From positions 1,054,001 through 1,118,000 of the forward strand of contig FSRD01000003.1 of NCBI GenBank assembly GCA_900129675.1: a stretch of DNA of 64,000 nt, in the 5' to 3' direction. The stretch comes from Bradyrhizobium erythrophlei. GTDB lineage: Bacteria; Pseudomonadota; Alphaproteobacteria; Rhizobiales; Xanthobacteraceae. The notes beneath the pieces were generated by a model. It was not told where the DNA came from. It did not search any database and saw only the letters and a program-made list of their open reading frames with translations. Position numbers and translations under genes: made by a program. Positions 8,463-16,059 of the stretch are shown here, in pieces. Positions within the stretch are counted from its first letter, which is position 1. Every line of letters starts with the position of its first letter.

Positions 8463-9698
8463 ATGGACAGTAAAGCAGACTTTCGCGCGACATTCGAGTC
8501 GCTCATTGCCGACATCAAACTGGACGGCCGATATCGGACGTTCATAGAACTTGAGCGGATCGCGGGTGAGTTCCCGAGCGCCTTCTGGCACGGTGCTGAC
8601 GGCCACACCCGTCGCGTGACGGTGTGGTGCAGCAACGACTATCTCGGGATGGGCCAACACCCCGATGTGCTGGCGGCCATGCACCGGGCGATCGATCGCT
8701 CCGGTGCGGGCACTGGCGGCACCAGAAACATCTCCGGCACCAATTGGCAGCACGTCCAACTGGAGACCGAGCTTGCGGACCTGCACGGCAAGGAAGGCGC
8801 GCTGATCTTCACCTCTGGCTGGATTTCGAACCTCGCGGCCCTCGGCACATTGGGTCGGCTGATGCCGGGCTGCGCGATCTTTTCCGACGCACTCAATCAC
8901 AATTCGATGATTGAAGGCATTCGGCGGTCCGGCGCGGAGCGCTTCATCTTCCGCCATAACGACGTTGCTCATCTGGATGAACTGATGAGTTCGGTGGCGC
9001 CGGAGCGCCCGAAGATTGTGGCGTTCGAAAGCGTGTACAGCATGGACGGCGACATTTCGCCCATTGCGGCGATCTGTGATGTCGCCGAGAAGCACGATGC
9101 CATCACCTATCTCGATGAGGTCCATGCGGTCGGTCTCTACGGCGTGCGCGGCGGTGGCATCGCGGAGCGCGACGGTGTGTCTCATCGTGTGACGCTCATC
9201 GAGGCTACGCTCGCCAAGGCCTTCGGGGTGATGGGCGGCTATGTCGCCGGTCCCGCGCTGCTGGTCGACGTCATCCGCAGCTTCGCGGACAGCTTCATCT
9301 TCACGACCTCGCTCTGCCCGCATCTTGCTGCGGGTGCCCTCGCGGCTGTGCAGCACGTCAGAGCTCATCCTGAGCAGCGCGCGCGACAGGAGCGCAATGT
9401 CCGGCGGCTGAAGGCTATGCTCCTGGCGGCCGGCATGCCCATCCTCGACACGCCAAGTCATATCCTGCCGCTGATCATCGGTGAAGCACATCAGTGCCGG
9501 CGCACGAGCGAACTGCTGCTTACAGAGCACCGCATCTATCTCCAGCCGATCAATTACCCGACTGTGGCGCGTGGCCAGGAAAGACTCCGCATCACCCCCA
9601 CGCCCTTTCACACAGATGATGACATGCAGCACCTAGTCGATGCGTTGGTGGCCGTCCGCAAGCAACTGGGCTGGTCACTCGGGGAGGAAGCGGCTTGA
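8463..9698 (+). CDS. hemA: 5-aminolevulinate synthase
   Basis: The 411-residue enzyme condenses glycine and succinyl-CoA to 5-aminolevulinate, the first step of heme synthesis in alphaproteobacteria. It shows the fold-type-I PLP pattern of ALAS: CSNDYLGMGQHP (56-67), GTGGTRNISGT (83-93), SDALNHNSMI (141-150), YLDEVHAVGLYG (216-227, Asp218) and ATLAKAFGVMGGY with the PLP Lys at 252. Length is usual. Its stop overlaps the TTG start of the next transporter gene by one base step (TTGA). Location next to a high-affinity oxidase suggests an oxygen-limitation-linked hemA, as several alphaproteobacteria carry two copies; that is inference. Confidence 0.95.
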   Translation: MDSKADFRATFESLIADIKLDGRYRTFIELERIAGEFPSAFWHGADGHTRRVTVWCSNDYLGMGQHPDVLAAMHRAIDRSGAGTGGTRNISGTNWQHVQLETELADLHGKEGALIFTSGWISNLAALGTLGRLMPGCAIFSDALNHNSMIEGIRRSGAERFIFRHNDVAHLDELMSSVAPERPKIVAFESVYSMDGDISPIAAICDVAEKHDAITYLDEVHAVGLYGVRGGGIAERDGVSHRVTLIEATLAKAFGVMGGYVAGPALLVDVIRSFADSFIFTTSLCPHLAAGALAAVQHVRAHPEQRARQERNVRRLKAMLLAAGMPILDTPSHILPLIIGEAHQCRRTSELLLTEHRIYLQPINYPTVARGQERLRITPTPFHTDDDMQHLVDALVAVRKQLGWSLGEEAA

Positions 9699-11368
9699 GA
9701 CCCGGTGCTTCCCTGGCGGTCCTGCTGACGGCTTCGACCGGATGCGCGATGACCGTGCTGGACACCAATGTCGTCGCCGTCGTCCTCCCAACGATTGCGC
9801 GCGACCTCGGTGCTTCCTTTGCCGATGTCGAGTGGGTGGTCAGCACCTATGTTCTCTGCTTCGCCGCACTGTTGCTCCCCGCGGGTTCAATCGCCGATCG
9901 TTTCGGCAGGCGGAGGGTATTTCTCGGCGGGATCGGCTTATTTGCTCTCGCTTCACTGCTGTGCGGGGCCGCGCCGAGCGCGCCGGCGCTTTATCTGGCT
10001 CGCGGTGCCCAAGGAGTAGGGGCCGCGTTTCTACTCGCGCCTGCGCTCGCGATCATTGGCCATGCGTTCCACGACGAGGCCGAGCGCGGACGGGCCTGGG
10101 CGATCTGGGGCGGAATCATGGGCCTCACAATGGTGCTTGCGCCGATCATCGGTGGCGTCATCGCCTACGGACTGGGTTGGCGCTGGGCCTTCTATGTCAA
10201 CGTGCCGGTCTGCGCGCTGTTGGGCACCGCCGTCCTTCGGCTCATCCAGGAGTCGCGCGACAGCGAGGCGCGCAGCCTCGACCCCGCGGGGATCATCCTC
10301 TTCGCGGCTTCCATGTTCGGCCTGATCTGGGGTTTAATCCACGGCCAAGCGCAGGGCTGGCTATCGACCTCCGCCCTCGCGAGCTTTGTCGGCGGTTTCG
10401 CTGCATTCATCGGGTTTCTGGCGGCTGAGACCAACCAGGCCCGGCCGATGGTCGATCTCGCGCTCTTTCGGGTGCCCCACTTCATCGGCGCCGTGCTTGC
10501 CATGTTCGCCTATGCGGCCTCGGCGCAGGTCATGGCACAGCTTCTGCCGCTCTACTTGCAGAACGGTCTCGGGTTGCCGCCGCTTGATGCCGGCTTGGCA
10601 ATGTTGCCCTTCGCAATCGCCATGCTGATCCTGCCGCAGATGGGACGATGGCTCGACCGTCATCTCGCAGCCCACCAAATCCTTGCGCTCGGGCTCAGCG
10701 TTGTCTGTCTTGGCAACCTCGTCACAGCCTGGGGCGCTGCGGGCAACTGGTGGCCGCTCCTCATTCTCGGCATGATTATCCTCGGCAGCGGTGGAGGCCT
10801 CCTGAATGGCGGCACTCAGAAGGCGATCATGGGTGTGGTGCCCCGCGAGCGGGCAGGCATGGCCTCCGGCATCAGCACGACATCGCGATTCAGCGGCATC
10901 CTTTTGGGCTTTGTGGCGCTGAGCACCATCGTGGTGATCGTCGCGCGAGCCGCAGTGACGACAAGTATCTGCTCGTCTATTGCGAGCCGTTGCGAGGCCG
11001 CTGCGGAGTTCGCCAGGCTCGTCGTCGCCGGCGACATGCCGAAGGCGGTCGCGCTGATGTCCCCAGGCTCGCCGACGATCGCCATCGAGATTGCTCATCG
11101 CGGCTATGCCACCGGCTTCGTGGTCGCGCTGCTTACCGCCGCCGTCGTCGCCGGTCTTTCCGCTGTCGGGGTCGCAATCCAAATGCGGTCGGCGAGGAGC
11201 CGGTCGTCATCGCAGATTGCGTTCGCCGTCGTAGAAGAGGGCCGCTCCGTGAGCAAACCGATCGTCAGCGCGGCCTCCGTTCGAGCAGCGCCGCTCGTCT
11301 TCGACGCAACACGGAAGCCAGATGCGGCTGCCGGGGGGCTTGAAAGAGAGGAATCATGTTCGGCCTGA
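9695..11368 (+). CDS. MFS transporter, DHA2 (EmrB/QacA) family
   Basis: The 557-residue protein has about 14 hydrophobic segments and DHA2 motifs: LDTNVVAVVLPTIARDLG (motif D region, about 24-41), GSIADRFGRRRVFLGG (motif A, about 62-77) and GWRWAFYVNVP (about 164-174). Such carriers expel organic compounds by proton antiport. It starts with TTG at 9695 after GGGGAGGA, overlapping the hemA stop. The C-terminal tail (about 515-557) is polar and its last bases run over the start of a duplicated cydA fragment. Substrate cannot be read from sequence. Confidence 0.9.
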   Translation: MRPGASLAVLLTASTGCAMTVLDTNVVAVVLPTIARDLGASFADVEWVVSTYVLCFAALLLPAGSIADRFGRRRVFLGGIGLFALASLLCGAAPSAPALYLARGAQGVGAAFLLAPALAIIGHAFHDEAERGRAWAIWGGIMGLTMVLAPIIGGVIAYGLGWRWAFYVNVPVCALLGTAVLRLIQESRDSEARSLDPAGIILFAASMFGLIWGLIHGQAQGWLSTSALASFVGGFAAFIGFLAAETNQARPMVDLALFRVPHFIGAVLAMFAYAASAQVMAQLLPLYLQNGLGLPPLDAGLAMLPFAIAMLILPQMGRWLDRHLAAHQILALGLSVVCLGNLVTAWGAAGNWWPLLILGMIILGSGGGLLNGGTQKAIMGVVPRERAGMASGISTTSRFSGILLGFVALSTIVVIVARAAVTTSICSSIASRCEAAAEFARLVVAGDMPKAVALMSPGSPTIAIEIAHRGYATGFVVALLTAAVVAGLSAVGVAIQMRSARSRSSSQIAFAVVEEGRSVSKPIVSAASVRAAPLVFDATRKPDAAAGGLEREESCSA

Positions 11369-11441
11369 CCGGACTCGAACTCGCGCGGATCCAATTCGGA
11401 TTCACGATATCAGCACACATCATCTTCCCCGCGACCACCAA
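11249..11441 (+). repeat. Direct repeat copy 1: end of transporter plus start of cydA
   Basis: About 193 bp here are repeated at 11850-12041 with about 90 percent identity by eye. The repeat covers the last 40 codons of the transporter frame and the first 28 codons of cydA. In this copy the transporter reading frame is the intact one and the cydA fragment is broken. Confidence 0.85.
11356..11441 (+). pseudogene. Truncated cydA start (first 28 codons)
   Basis: From the ATG at 11356 the frame reads MFGLTGLELARIQFGFTISA and continues HIIFPATT, the N-terminus of cytochrome bd subunit I, then leaves homology at 11441 and ends at an unrelated stop at 11718. The full gene starts again at 11957 after the second repeat copy. 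The ribosome binding site AGAGGAA is retained, so a useless 120-residue chimera could be translated. Confidence 0.8.
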
Positions 11442-11849
11442 TTTGTTTGGTGGCCAAGCCATTCGCCGCGGCCATCTTGATCAAGTGCCTCGAGGCCGCG
11501 CTCGAGGGACACCGCGGCGAAGCAAATACGTGAGACGGCGGGCGTACGTGCAGCATCGCGCATGTCGCCTGTTTCGGCTCCTTCGAACGCTTCCGCGTGT
11601 GTCGGGAGCGGGTTGTCCCAAACCAAGGGCTCCCAAACCAAGGTATGTGGCGCCCCAAACCAACACGACGTTCGGATCAACCCCCGTAGGATCGAGCTAT
11701 TCGCCCTATCTGATTTAAGCTGGCGTTGACCGGACCCGTAATGGACCCGGCGAGTGTGAACCAAGCCAGTCAAACGCAAAGGTTGGGATCCATGTTGATG
11801 AAGTCATGGTCCTTCTTCGAAGCTTAGTCGTCGATCAAGGGAGCGCTCG
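11442..11849. other. About 408 bp of unidentified DNA between the duplicated junctions
   Basis: This stretch separates the two copies of the transporter-cydA junction. It has open frames on both strands (for example minus-strand 11420-11779), but none carries a motif that I recognise. The near-tandem phrases CCAAACCAAGG(G/T) at about 11617-11665 (three occurrences of CCAAACCAA) are simple internal repeats. It interrupts what would otherwise be a tight transporter-cydA overlap. Confidence 0.5.
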
Positions 11850-12041
11850 GTGAGCAAACCGATCGTCAGCGCGGCCTCCGTCCGAGCAGCGCCGCTCGTC
11901 TTCGACGCAACATCGACCCAAGATGCCGCCGCCGCGGGTGTTGAAGGAAAGCAATCATGTTCGGACTGACCGCACTCGAACTCGCGCGGATCCAATTCGG
12001 ATTCACGATATCAGCACACATCATCTTCCCCGCGACCACCA
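11850..12041 (+). repeat. Direct repeat copy 2: end of transporter plus start of cydA
   Basis: This copy matches 11249-11441. Here the transporter-derived part is a headless fragment (11850-11974, ending GKQSCSD then stop) and the cydA part is the start of the intact gene. The headless fragment may still supply the ribosome binding region (GAAGGAAAG) of cydA. Confidence 0.85.
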
Positions 12042-13390
12042 TCGGCCTTGCGAGCTATCTGGCGGTGCTGGAAGGCCTGTGGTTGTGGAAGAAAGACACC
12101 ACCTATCGCGATCTCTATCATTTCTGGTCGCACATCTTCGCCGTCAACTTCGCCATGGGCGTCGTTTCAGGCATCGTCATGGCCTACCAGTTCGGCACCA
12201 ACTGGAGCCATTATTCGGCCTTCGCAGGAACCATTACGGGCCCGTTGCTCAGCTACGAGGTGCTGACCGCCTTCTTCCTCGAAGCCGGATTTCTGGGAGT
12301 GATGCTGTTCGGATGGAACAAGGTCGGCCCGGGCCTGCACTTTGTCGCCACCATCATGGTCGCTATAGGGACGCTCATTTCCGCAACCTGGATTCTCGCC
12401 TCCAATAGCTGGATGCAGACACCGCAAGGCTTCGAGATCCTCAATGGCCGTGTCGTACCCATCGATTGGCTGAAGGTGATCTTCAATCCCTCGTTCCCGT
12501 ACCGCCTCGCGCACATGACGGTAGCGGCCTATCTCGCCGTAGCCCTGTTCGTCGGGGCATCTGGAGCGTGGCATCTGCTCAAACGACGCGACACGCCGGC
12601 CGTGCGGACGATGTTATCGATGGCCATGTGGATGGTGCTGATTGTTACGCCTGTGCAGATTGCCATCGGTGACCAACACGGGCTCGTGGACCTTAAATAC
12701 CAGCCTGCAAAAATCGCCGCGGTCGAGGGCCACTGGGAGAATAAGCCTGGGGAGAGCCTGCCGCTGATCCTGTTTGGCTGGCCCGACATGGCCGCTGAGA
12801 CCACACGTTATGCCCTTCAGGTTCCGCACTTAGGCAGCATCGTCCTGACCCATAGCTGGACCGACCAGATCCGCGGCCTTAAGGATTTCAATCCCGAGGA
12901 CCGGCCGAACTCCACGATCGTTTTCTGGACCTTCCGGGTCATGGTCGGGCTTGGCTTTCTTATGCTGCTGCTTGGAGTGTGGGGTGCCTGGGCACGCTGG
13001 CACAATCGGTTGTATCAGTCGAAGATCTTTCTGCGTTTCGCGGTGCTGATGGGCCCCACCGGCCTGATCGCGATCTTGGCCGGTTGGCTGACCACGGAGA
13101 TCGGGCGCCAGCCCTGGGTGGTCTATGGCGTTATGCGGACGAAGGACGCGGTATCTAACCACTCTGCGCTCGAGCTTTCGATAACGCTCATCGTGTTCAT
13201 CGTCATGTATGTGGCCGTCTTTGGCACAGGCATCAGATACATGCTGGCGCTGGTGGCGAAAGGCCCCCAGCCGCAGGGCGAACATCCACCTGAGCCGGAA
13301 GGGCAAGGCGGGCGACCGGCGCGTCCTTTGTCCGCCGTTCCCGACCGCATCGATCCGGCGATCGATTTGCGGGGCGGCACGAGGAGATAG
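11957..13390 (+). CDS. cydA: Cytochrome bd (cyanide-insensitive type) ubiquinol oxidase subunit I
   Basis: The 477-residue subunit binds hemes b558, b595 and d and oxidises quinol in the inner membrane. It begins MFGLTGLELARIQFGFTISAH-type sequence with the heme ligand His near 19-20, has HIIFPATTIGLAS, and near 395-405 the motif GRQPWVVYGVMRT typical of CydA/CioA. The quinol-binding loop region is short, as in the CIO subgroup lacking the long Q-loop. About nine transmembrane segments are visible. The C-terminal 50 residues are polar and proline-rich. It is followed 2 bases later by cydB. bd oxidases allow respiration at low oxygen, and under cyanide or nitrosative stress. Confidence 0.95.
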   Translation: MFGLTALELARIQFGFTISAHIIFPATTIGLASYLAVLEGLWLWKKDTTYRDLYHFWSHIFAVNFAMGVVSGIVMAYQFGTNWSHYSAFAGTITGPLLSYEVLTAFFLEAGFLGVMLFGWNKVGPGLHFVATIMVAIGTLISATWILASNSWMQTPQGFEILNGRVVPIDWLKVIFNPSFPYRLAHMTVAAYLAVALFVGASGAWHLLKRRDTPAVRTMLSMAMWMVLIVTPVQIAIGDQHGLVDLKYQPAKIAAVEGHWENKPGESLPLILFGWPDMAAETTRYALQVPHLGSIVLTHSWTDQIRGLKDFNPEDRPNSTIVFWTFRVMVGLGFLMLLLGVWGAWARWHNRLYQSKIFLRFAVLMGPTGLIAILAGWLTTEIGRQPWVVYGVMRTKDAVSNHSALELSITLIVFIVMYVAVFGTGIRYMLALVAKGPQPQGEHPPEPEGQGGRPARPLSAVPDRIDPAIDLRGGTRR

Positions 13391-13392
13391 CG

Positions 13393-14400
13393 ATGGGCAT
13401 CGATCTTCCCGTCATCTGGGCCGTGATCATCGGCTTTGGACTGATGATGTATGTGGTGATGGATGGTTTCGATCTCGGAATCGGCATCCTCTTTCCGTTC
13501 ATCCGCGACCGCGGTGATCGCGACACCATGGTGAACACGGTCGCGCCGGTCTGGGATGGCAACGAGACCTGGCTGGTGCTGGGAGGAGCCACGCTGATGG
13601 GTGTCTTCCCGCTCGCTTATTCCGTGCTGCTGAGCGCGCTCTACATCCCGATCTTCTTCATGCTGGCAGGACTGATCTGGCGCGGCGTCGCTTTCGAATT
13701 CCGCTTCAAGGCGGACGAGGCGCACAGGCCGTTCTGGGACAAGGCCTTCGCCTGGGGCTCCTACATCGCGACATTCTCGCAAGGCGTCGTGCTGGGCGCC
13801 TTCATCAACGGCTTCAAGGTCACCGGGGTCTCTTACGACGGCGGCAGTTTTGACTGGCTGAGTCCGTTCAGTCTCTTCACTGGCGTCGGCCTCATCGTGG
13901 CCTATGCGCTGCTCGGCTGCACCTGGCTCATCATGAAGACCGAAGGCGAGCTCCAGCACCGACTCAAAGCGCTGGCGCCTCCGGTGACGCTCGTCCTTGT
14001 CGCGACGATCGTCATCGTGAGCGTGTGGACCCCGCTCACGCATCCGAGCATCGCGACACGGTGGTTTTCATTTCCCAACATCATCATCTTCTCGCCGGTG
14101 CCGGTGCTTGTCGTCGTGACGACTTGGGTCATGATGCGCGTGCTTCGGAACGAGACGCATGCATCGCCGTTCCTGCTCGCGCTCCTGCTGCTGTTCCTGG
14201 GTTATACTGGTTTGGCGATCAGCCTGTGGCCGAACATCATTCCACCGGCCATATCGATCAGGGAAGCGGCCGGGCCGCCGGAAAGCATGGGCTTCACGCT
14301 GGTCGGAGCACTTTTTGTCATCCCCTTCATCCTCGCCTACACCGCAATGTCCTATTACGTATTCCGCGGAAAGGTGAGAGCCGGCGAGGGGTATCACTGA
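13393..14400 (+). CDS. cydB: Cytochrome bd ubiquinol oxidase subunit II
   Basis: The 335-residue membrane protein starts MGIDLPVIWAVIIGFGLMMY and carries the hallmark VMDGFDLGIGILFPF (about 17-31) and VWDGNETWLVLGGATL (about 54-69) motifs of CydB. Eight to nine hydrophobic segments are visible. It pairs with CydA to form the oxidase core. The gene follows cydA with a 2-base gap (ribosome binding GAGGAGATAGCG) and its stop overlaps the start of a DUF2474 peptide (ATGA-type overlap), so the three are one translational unit. Confidence 0.95.
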   Translation: MGIDLPVIWAVIIGFGLMMYVVMDGFDLGIGILFPFIRDRGDRDTMVNTVAPVWDGNETWLVLGGATLMGVFPLAYSVLLSALYIPIFFMLAGLIWRGVAFEFRFKADEAHRPFWDKAFAWGSYIATFSQGVVLGAFINGFKVTGVSYDGGSFDWLSPFSLFTGVGLIVAYALLGCTWLIMKTEGELQHRLKALAPPVTLVLVATIVIVSVWTPLTHPSIATRWFSFPNIIIFSPVPVLVVVTTWVMMRVLRNETHASPFLLALLLLFLGYTGLAISLWPNIIPPAISIREAAGPPESMGFTLVGALFVIPFILAYTAMSYYVFRGKVRAGEGYH

Positions 14401-14543
14401 TGACTGCGCACCCAGTCGGCGCACAGACATGGCTTCGGAGGGTCGGCTGGCTTGTTCTGATCTGGGCGGCCGGTGTCCTGGCGCTGGGCCTTGTCGCCGG
14501 CCTTCTCAGAGTGGTTATGAATCTCGCCGGGCTGACCGTGTGA
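14400..14543 (+). CDS. DUF2474 small membrane peptide of the bd oxidase
   Basis: This 47-residue peptide, too short for routine gene calling, starts at an ATG overlapping the cydB stop. It reads WLRRVGWLVLIWAAGVLALG and then VAGLLRVVMNLAGL, one transmembrane helix flanked by arginines. That matches DUF2474, found after cydB/cioB genes, and is the functional counterpart of CydX-type stabilising subunits. I am fairly sure of the family because of the RRVGWLVLIW start, the MNLAG end and the position. Confidence 0.82.
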   Translation: MTAHPVGAQTWLRRVGWLVLIWAAGVLALGLVAGLLRVVMNLAGLTV

Positions 14544-14949
14544 AGTTCAGAACAAATTCGTGCGCATTGTGGCGGCAGAAAATGGGCGGCTCGCGCGCCC
14601 ACGATCCGGAGCGGGCGGCTACCGGTTCGGCGGTTGGCATCTTGAGACCCCGGTGATCCGCAGATCAGCTGGCCGCCATCGATTGTTTCTTTTGACATGC
14701 CGAAAACGCCCGGCTGTTCTTCGGAACAGATCGGCGTTGTTCGTCCGGCGCTTTTGCGCTCAGCCGACATCGAGCATTTCCGCGACTTAACAACAATTTT
14801 AGTTTGTTCAACCGCCATTCAAACGACTTAGTTGGTAACATGCGGAACTTTAGTTGAGGCGCCATGAAAAGTGGACACAAGACGCTCATCGCTGACGCGC
14901 CAGCCGAAGCGCCAATCGCTTGGTCAAGCAGCTCGCAGGGAGGCTGGAA
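14544..14949. other. Intergenic stretch between the bd oxidase and PsiE-like genes
   Basis: About 400 bp with no supported gene. Short open frames on both strands have no motif. AT content rises near 14780-14850 (around TTAACAACAATTTTAGTTTG), a plausible promoter region for the PsiE-like gene. No convincing terminator hairpin was seen after the DUF2474 peptide. Confidence 0.4.
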
Positions 14950-15435
14950 ATGCCGGAAGCACAAAGCGGCTTGACCCGCACTGCCGCACATCTTCATGGC
15001 GCGATGAAAGCAGCTGCGGACGGAGTAGGGATACTGCTCGTCGATGGATTCCATTACTTGGCGCTTTTCGCGATAGGCGCGACAACCGTTTGGTCAGCGC
15101 TTGCTGCGTTCTGCGGAATGTTTGCCAAGGGACGGGCTGAACTTTCGGACATCCTGCTTTTGTTTATCTATCTTGAAATCGGCGCAATGGTCGGAATCTA
15201 TTTTAGGACAACGAGACTTCCGGTCCGCTATCTGATCTATATTGCGATCACAGCGCTGGGTCGGGTGTTAATCGAGATTGGCGGGGCGGAACACAAGACG
15301 GGGGAAGACCTTCTCGTAGTAGCGGGAGCGATTTTGGTTCTGTCCTTTGCGGTGCTAGTGCTGCGGTTTGCCTCTCATTGGGACGATCCGTCCGACACCC
15401 CCAGTCACGGGCGTCAGTTCGATCGAACCTGCTGA
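14950..15435 (+). CDS. PsiE-like (phosphate-starvation-inducible type) membrane protein
   Basis: The 161-residue protein has four hydrophobic segments and the conserved core ILLLFIYLEIGAMVGIYF followed by RLPVRYLIYIAITALGR (about residues 80-120), the PsiE family signature. E. coli PsiE is induced on phosphate and carbon starvation, but its biochemical role is unknown. I chose the ATG at 14950, seven bases after GGGAGG; an in-frame TTG at 14920 would add 10 residues. It stands alone between the oxidase and formate loci. Confidence 0.8.
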   Translation: MPEAQSGLTRTAAHLHGAMKAAADGVGILLVDGFHYLALFAIGATTVWSALAAFCGMFAKGRAELSDILLLFIYLEIGAMVGIYFRTTRLPVRYLIYIAITALGRVLIEIGGAEHKTGEDLLVVAGAILVLSFAVLVLRFASHWDDPSDTPSHGRQFDRTC

Positions 15436-15440
15436 CTCGC

Positions 15441-15590
15441 ATGAGCCGTCGAGCGCGACTGGAACCGGGTCTTCCGATCGTAATCGACGGCCAGGTCGTT
15501 GGCGGGATCGGCGCGAGTTTCGACACGCCGGAGCACGACGTCCAATTGCCCGTGCCACGCCTGCGGCGCTAACGCAGGTAGAGCGCAAGG
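15441..15590 (+). pseudogene. C-terminal fragment of a DUF336 (GlcG/HbpS-like) protein, frameshifted
   Basis: From about 15460 the frame reads LPIVIDGQVVGGIGASFDTP, then EHDVQ. This is the C-terminal signature of DUF336 heme- or cob(I)alamin-binding proteins (GG.PI..DG.VIGAIG.SG.TPEQD). The sense continues as IARATPAALTQ only after a shift to the next frame at about 15545. The N-terminal two thirds are missing, so it is a dead fragment. Confidence 0.55.
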
Positions 15591-15847
15591 CGCCACGTAT
15601 GCTCCCGGGGCCAATCACCAGGTCGACCGTTGCGCTGCGGGCATCGGTTAAAAGGATAACACCGACGCTGCGGAGATTCGTGGCTTTCGCCGTGGTGGGA
15701 TTATAAATCGTTTTTTAATGGAGAGCGCCGCGCCTGCTCGCTATCTATGAATTACTGGCCGTACCCAACACGGGCAATCCATGCGTCCATCGCTTAATTT
15801 GGAGAATCACATGGCCCTGTTGCGGTGCAGGTTCTGGGAGCGCTCTC
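15591..15847. promoter_or_regulatory. Probable promoter region of the formate dehydrogenase operon
   Basis: About 257 bp without a gene precede the Tat-target peptide. An AT-rich patch at about 15700-15722 (TTATAAATCGTTTTTTAATG) could hold the promoter. No FixK/Fnr box with the standard spacing was found. Confidence 0.3.
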
Positions 15848-16048
15848 ATGCAGCATAATCCCATCCACCGCCGCGATTTGCTTCGTGTTGTGATTGCTGG
15901 AGTTGGCGCGACAGCCGCCAGCACCGTCTTGCCAGAGCCGGCCTCCGCGAAACCCGTGGACATGACGAACAAGCGCCGGGCTCGCTACCAGGCCAAGTCG
16001 GCTGAGGTTCGAAATTTCTACCGGGTCAACAGCTATCCGAACCGATAG
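15848..16048 (+). CDS. Formate dehydrogenase region Tat-target peptide
   Basis: The 66-residue protein starts MQHNPIHRRDLLRVVIAG, a twin-arginine signal, followed by a hydrophobic stretch and a short basic tail (RRARYQAKSAEVRNFYRVNSYP). This matches the small TAT-target family regularly found just before respiratory formate dehydrogenase genes, with the conserved YQ.S..V..FYRVN.YP end. It ends 11 bp before the catalytic subunit. Its role is not established; being so short, it may be a maturation factor or small subunit. Confidence 0.82.
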   Translation: MQHNPIHRRDLLRVVIAGVGATAASTVLPEPASAKPVDMTNKRRARYQAKSAEVRNFYRVNSYPNR

Positions 16049-16059
16049 GGAGGACGTCC

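Noticed and set aside
10361..11182. Minus-strand open frame of 273 codons under the transporter gene
   Set aside because: The translation is rich in His, Arg and Gln with no family pattern, typical of a shadow of a GC-rich membrane protein gene.
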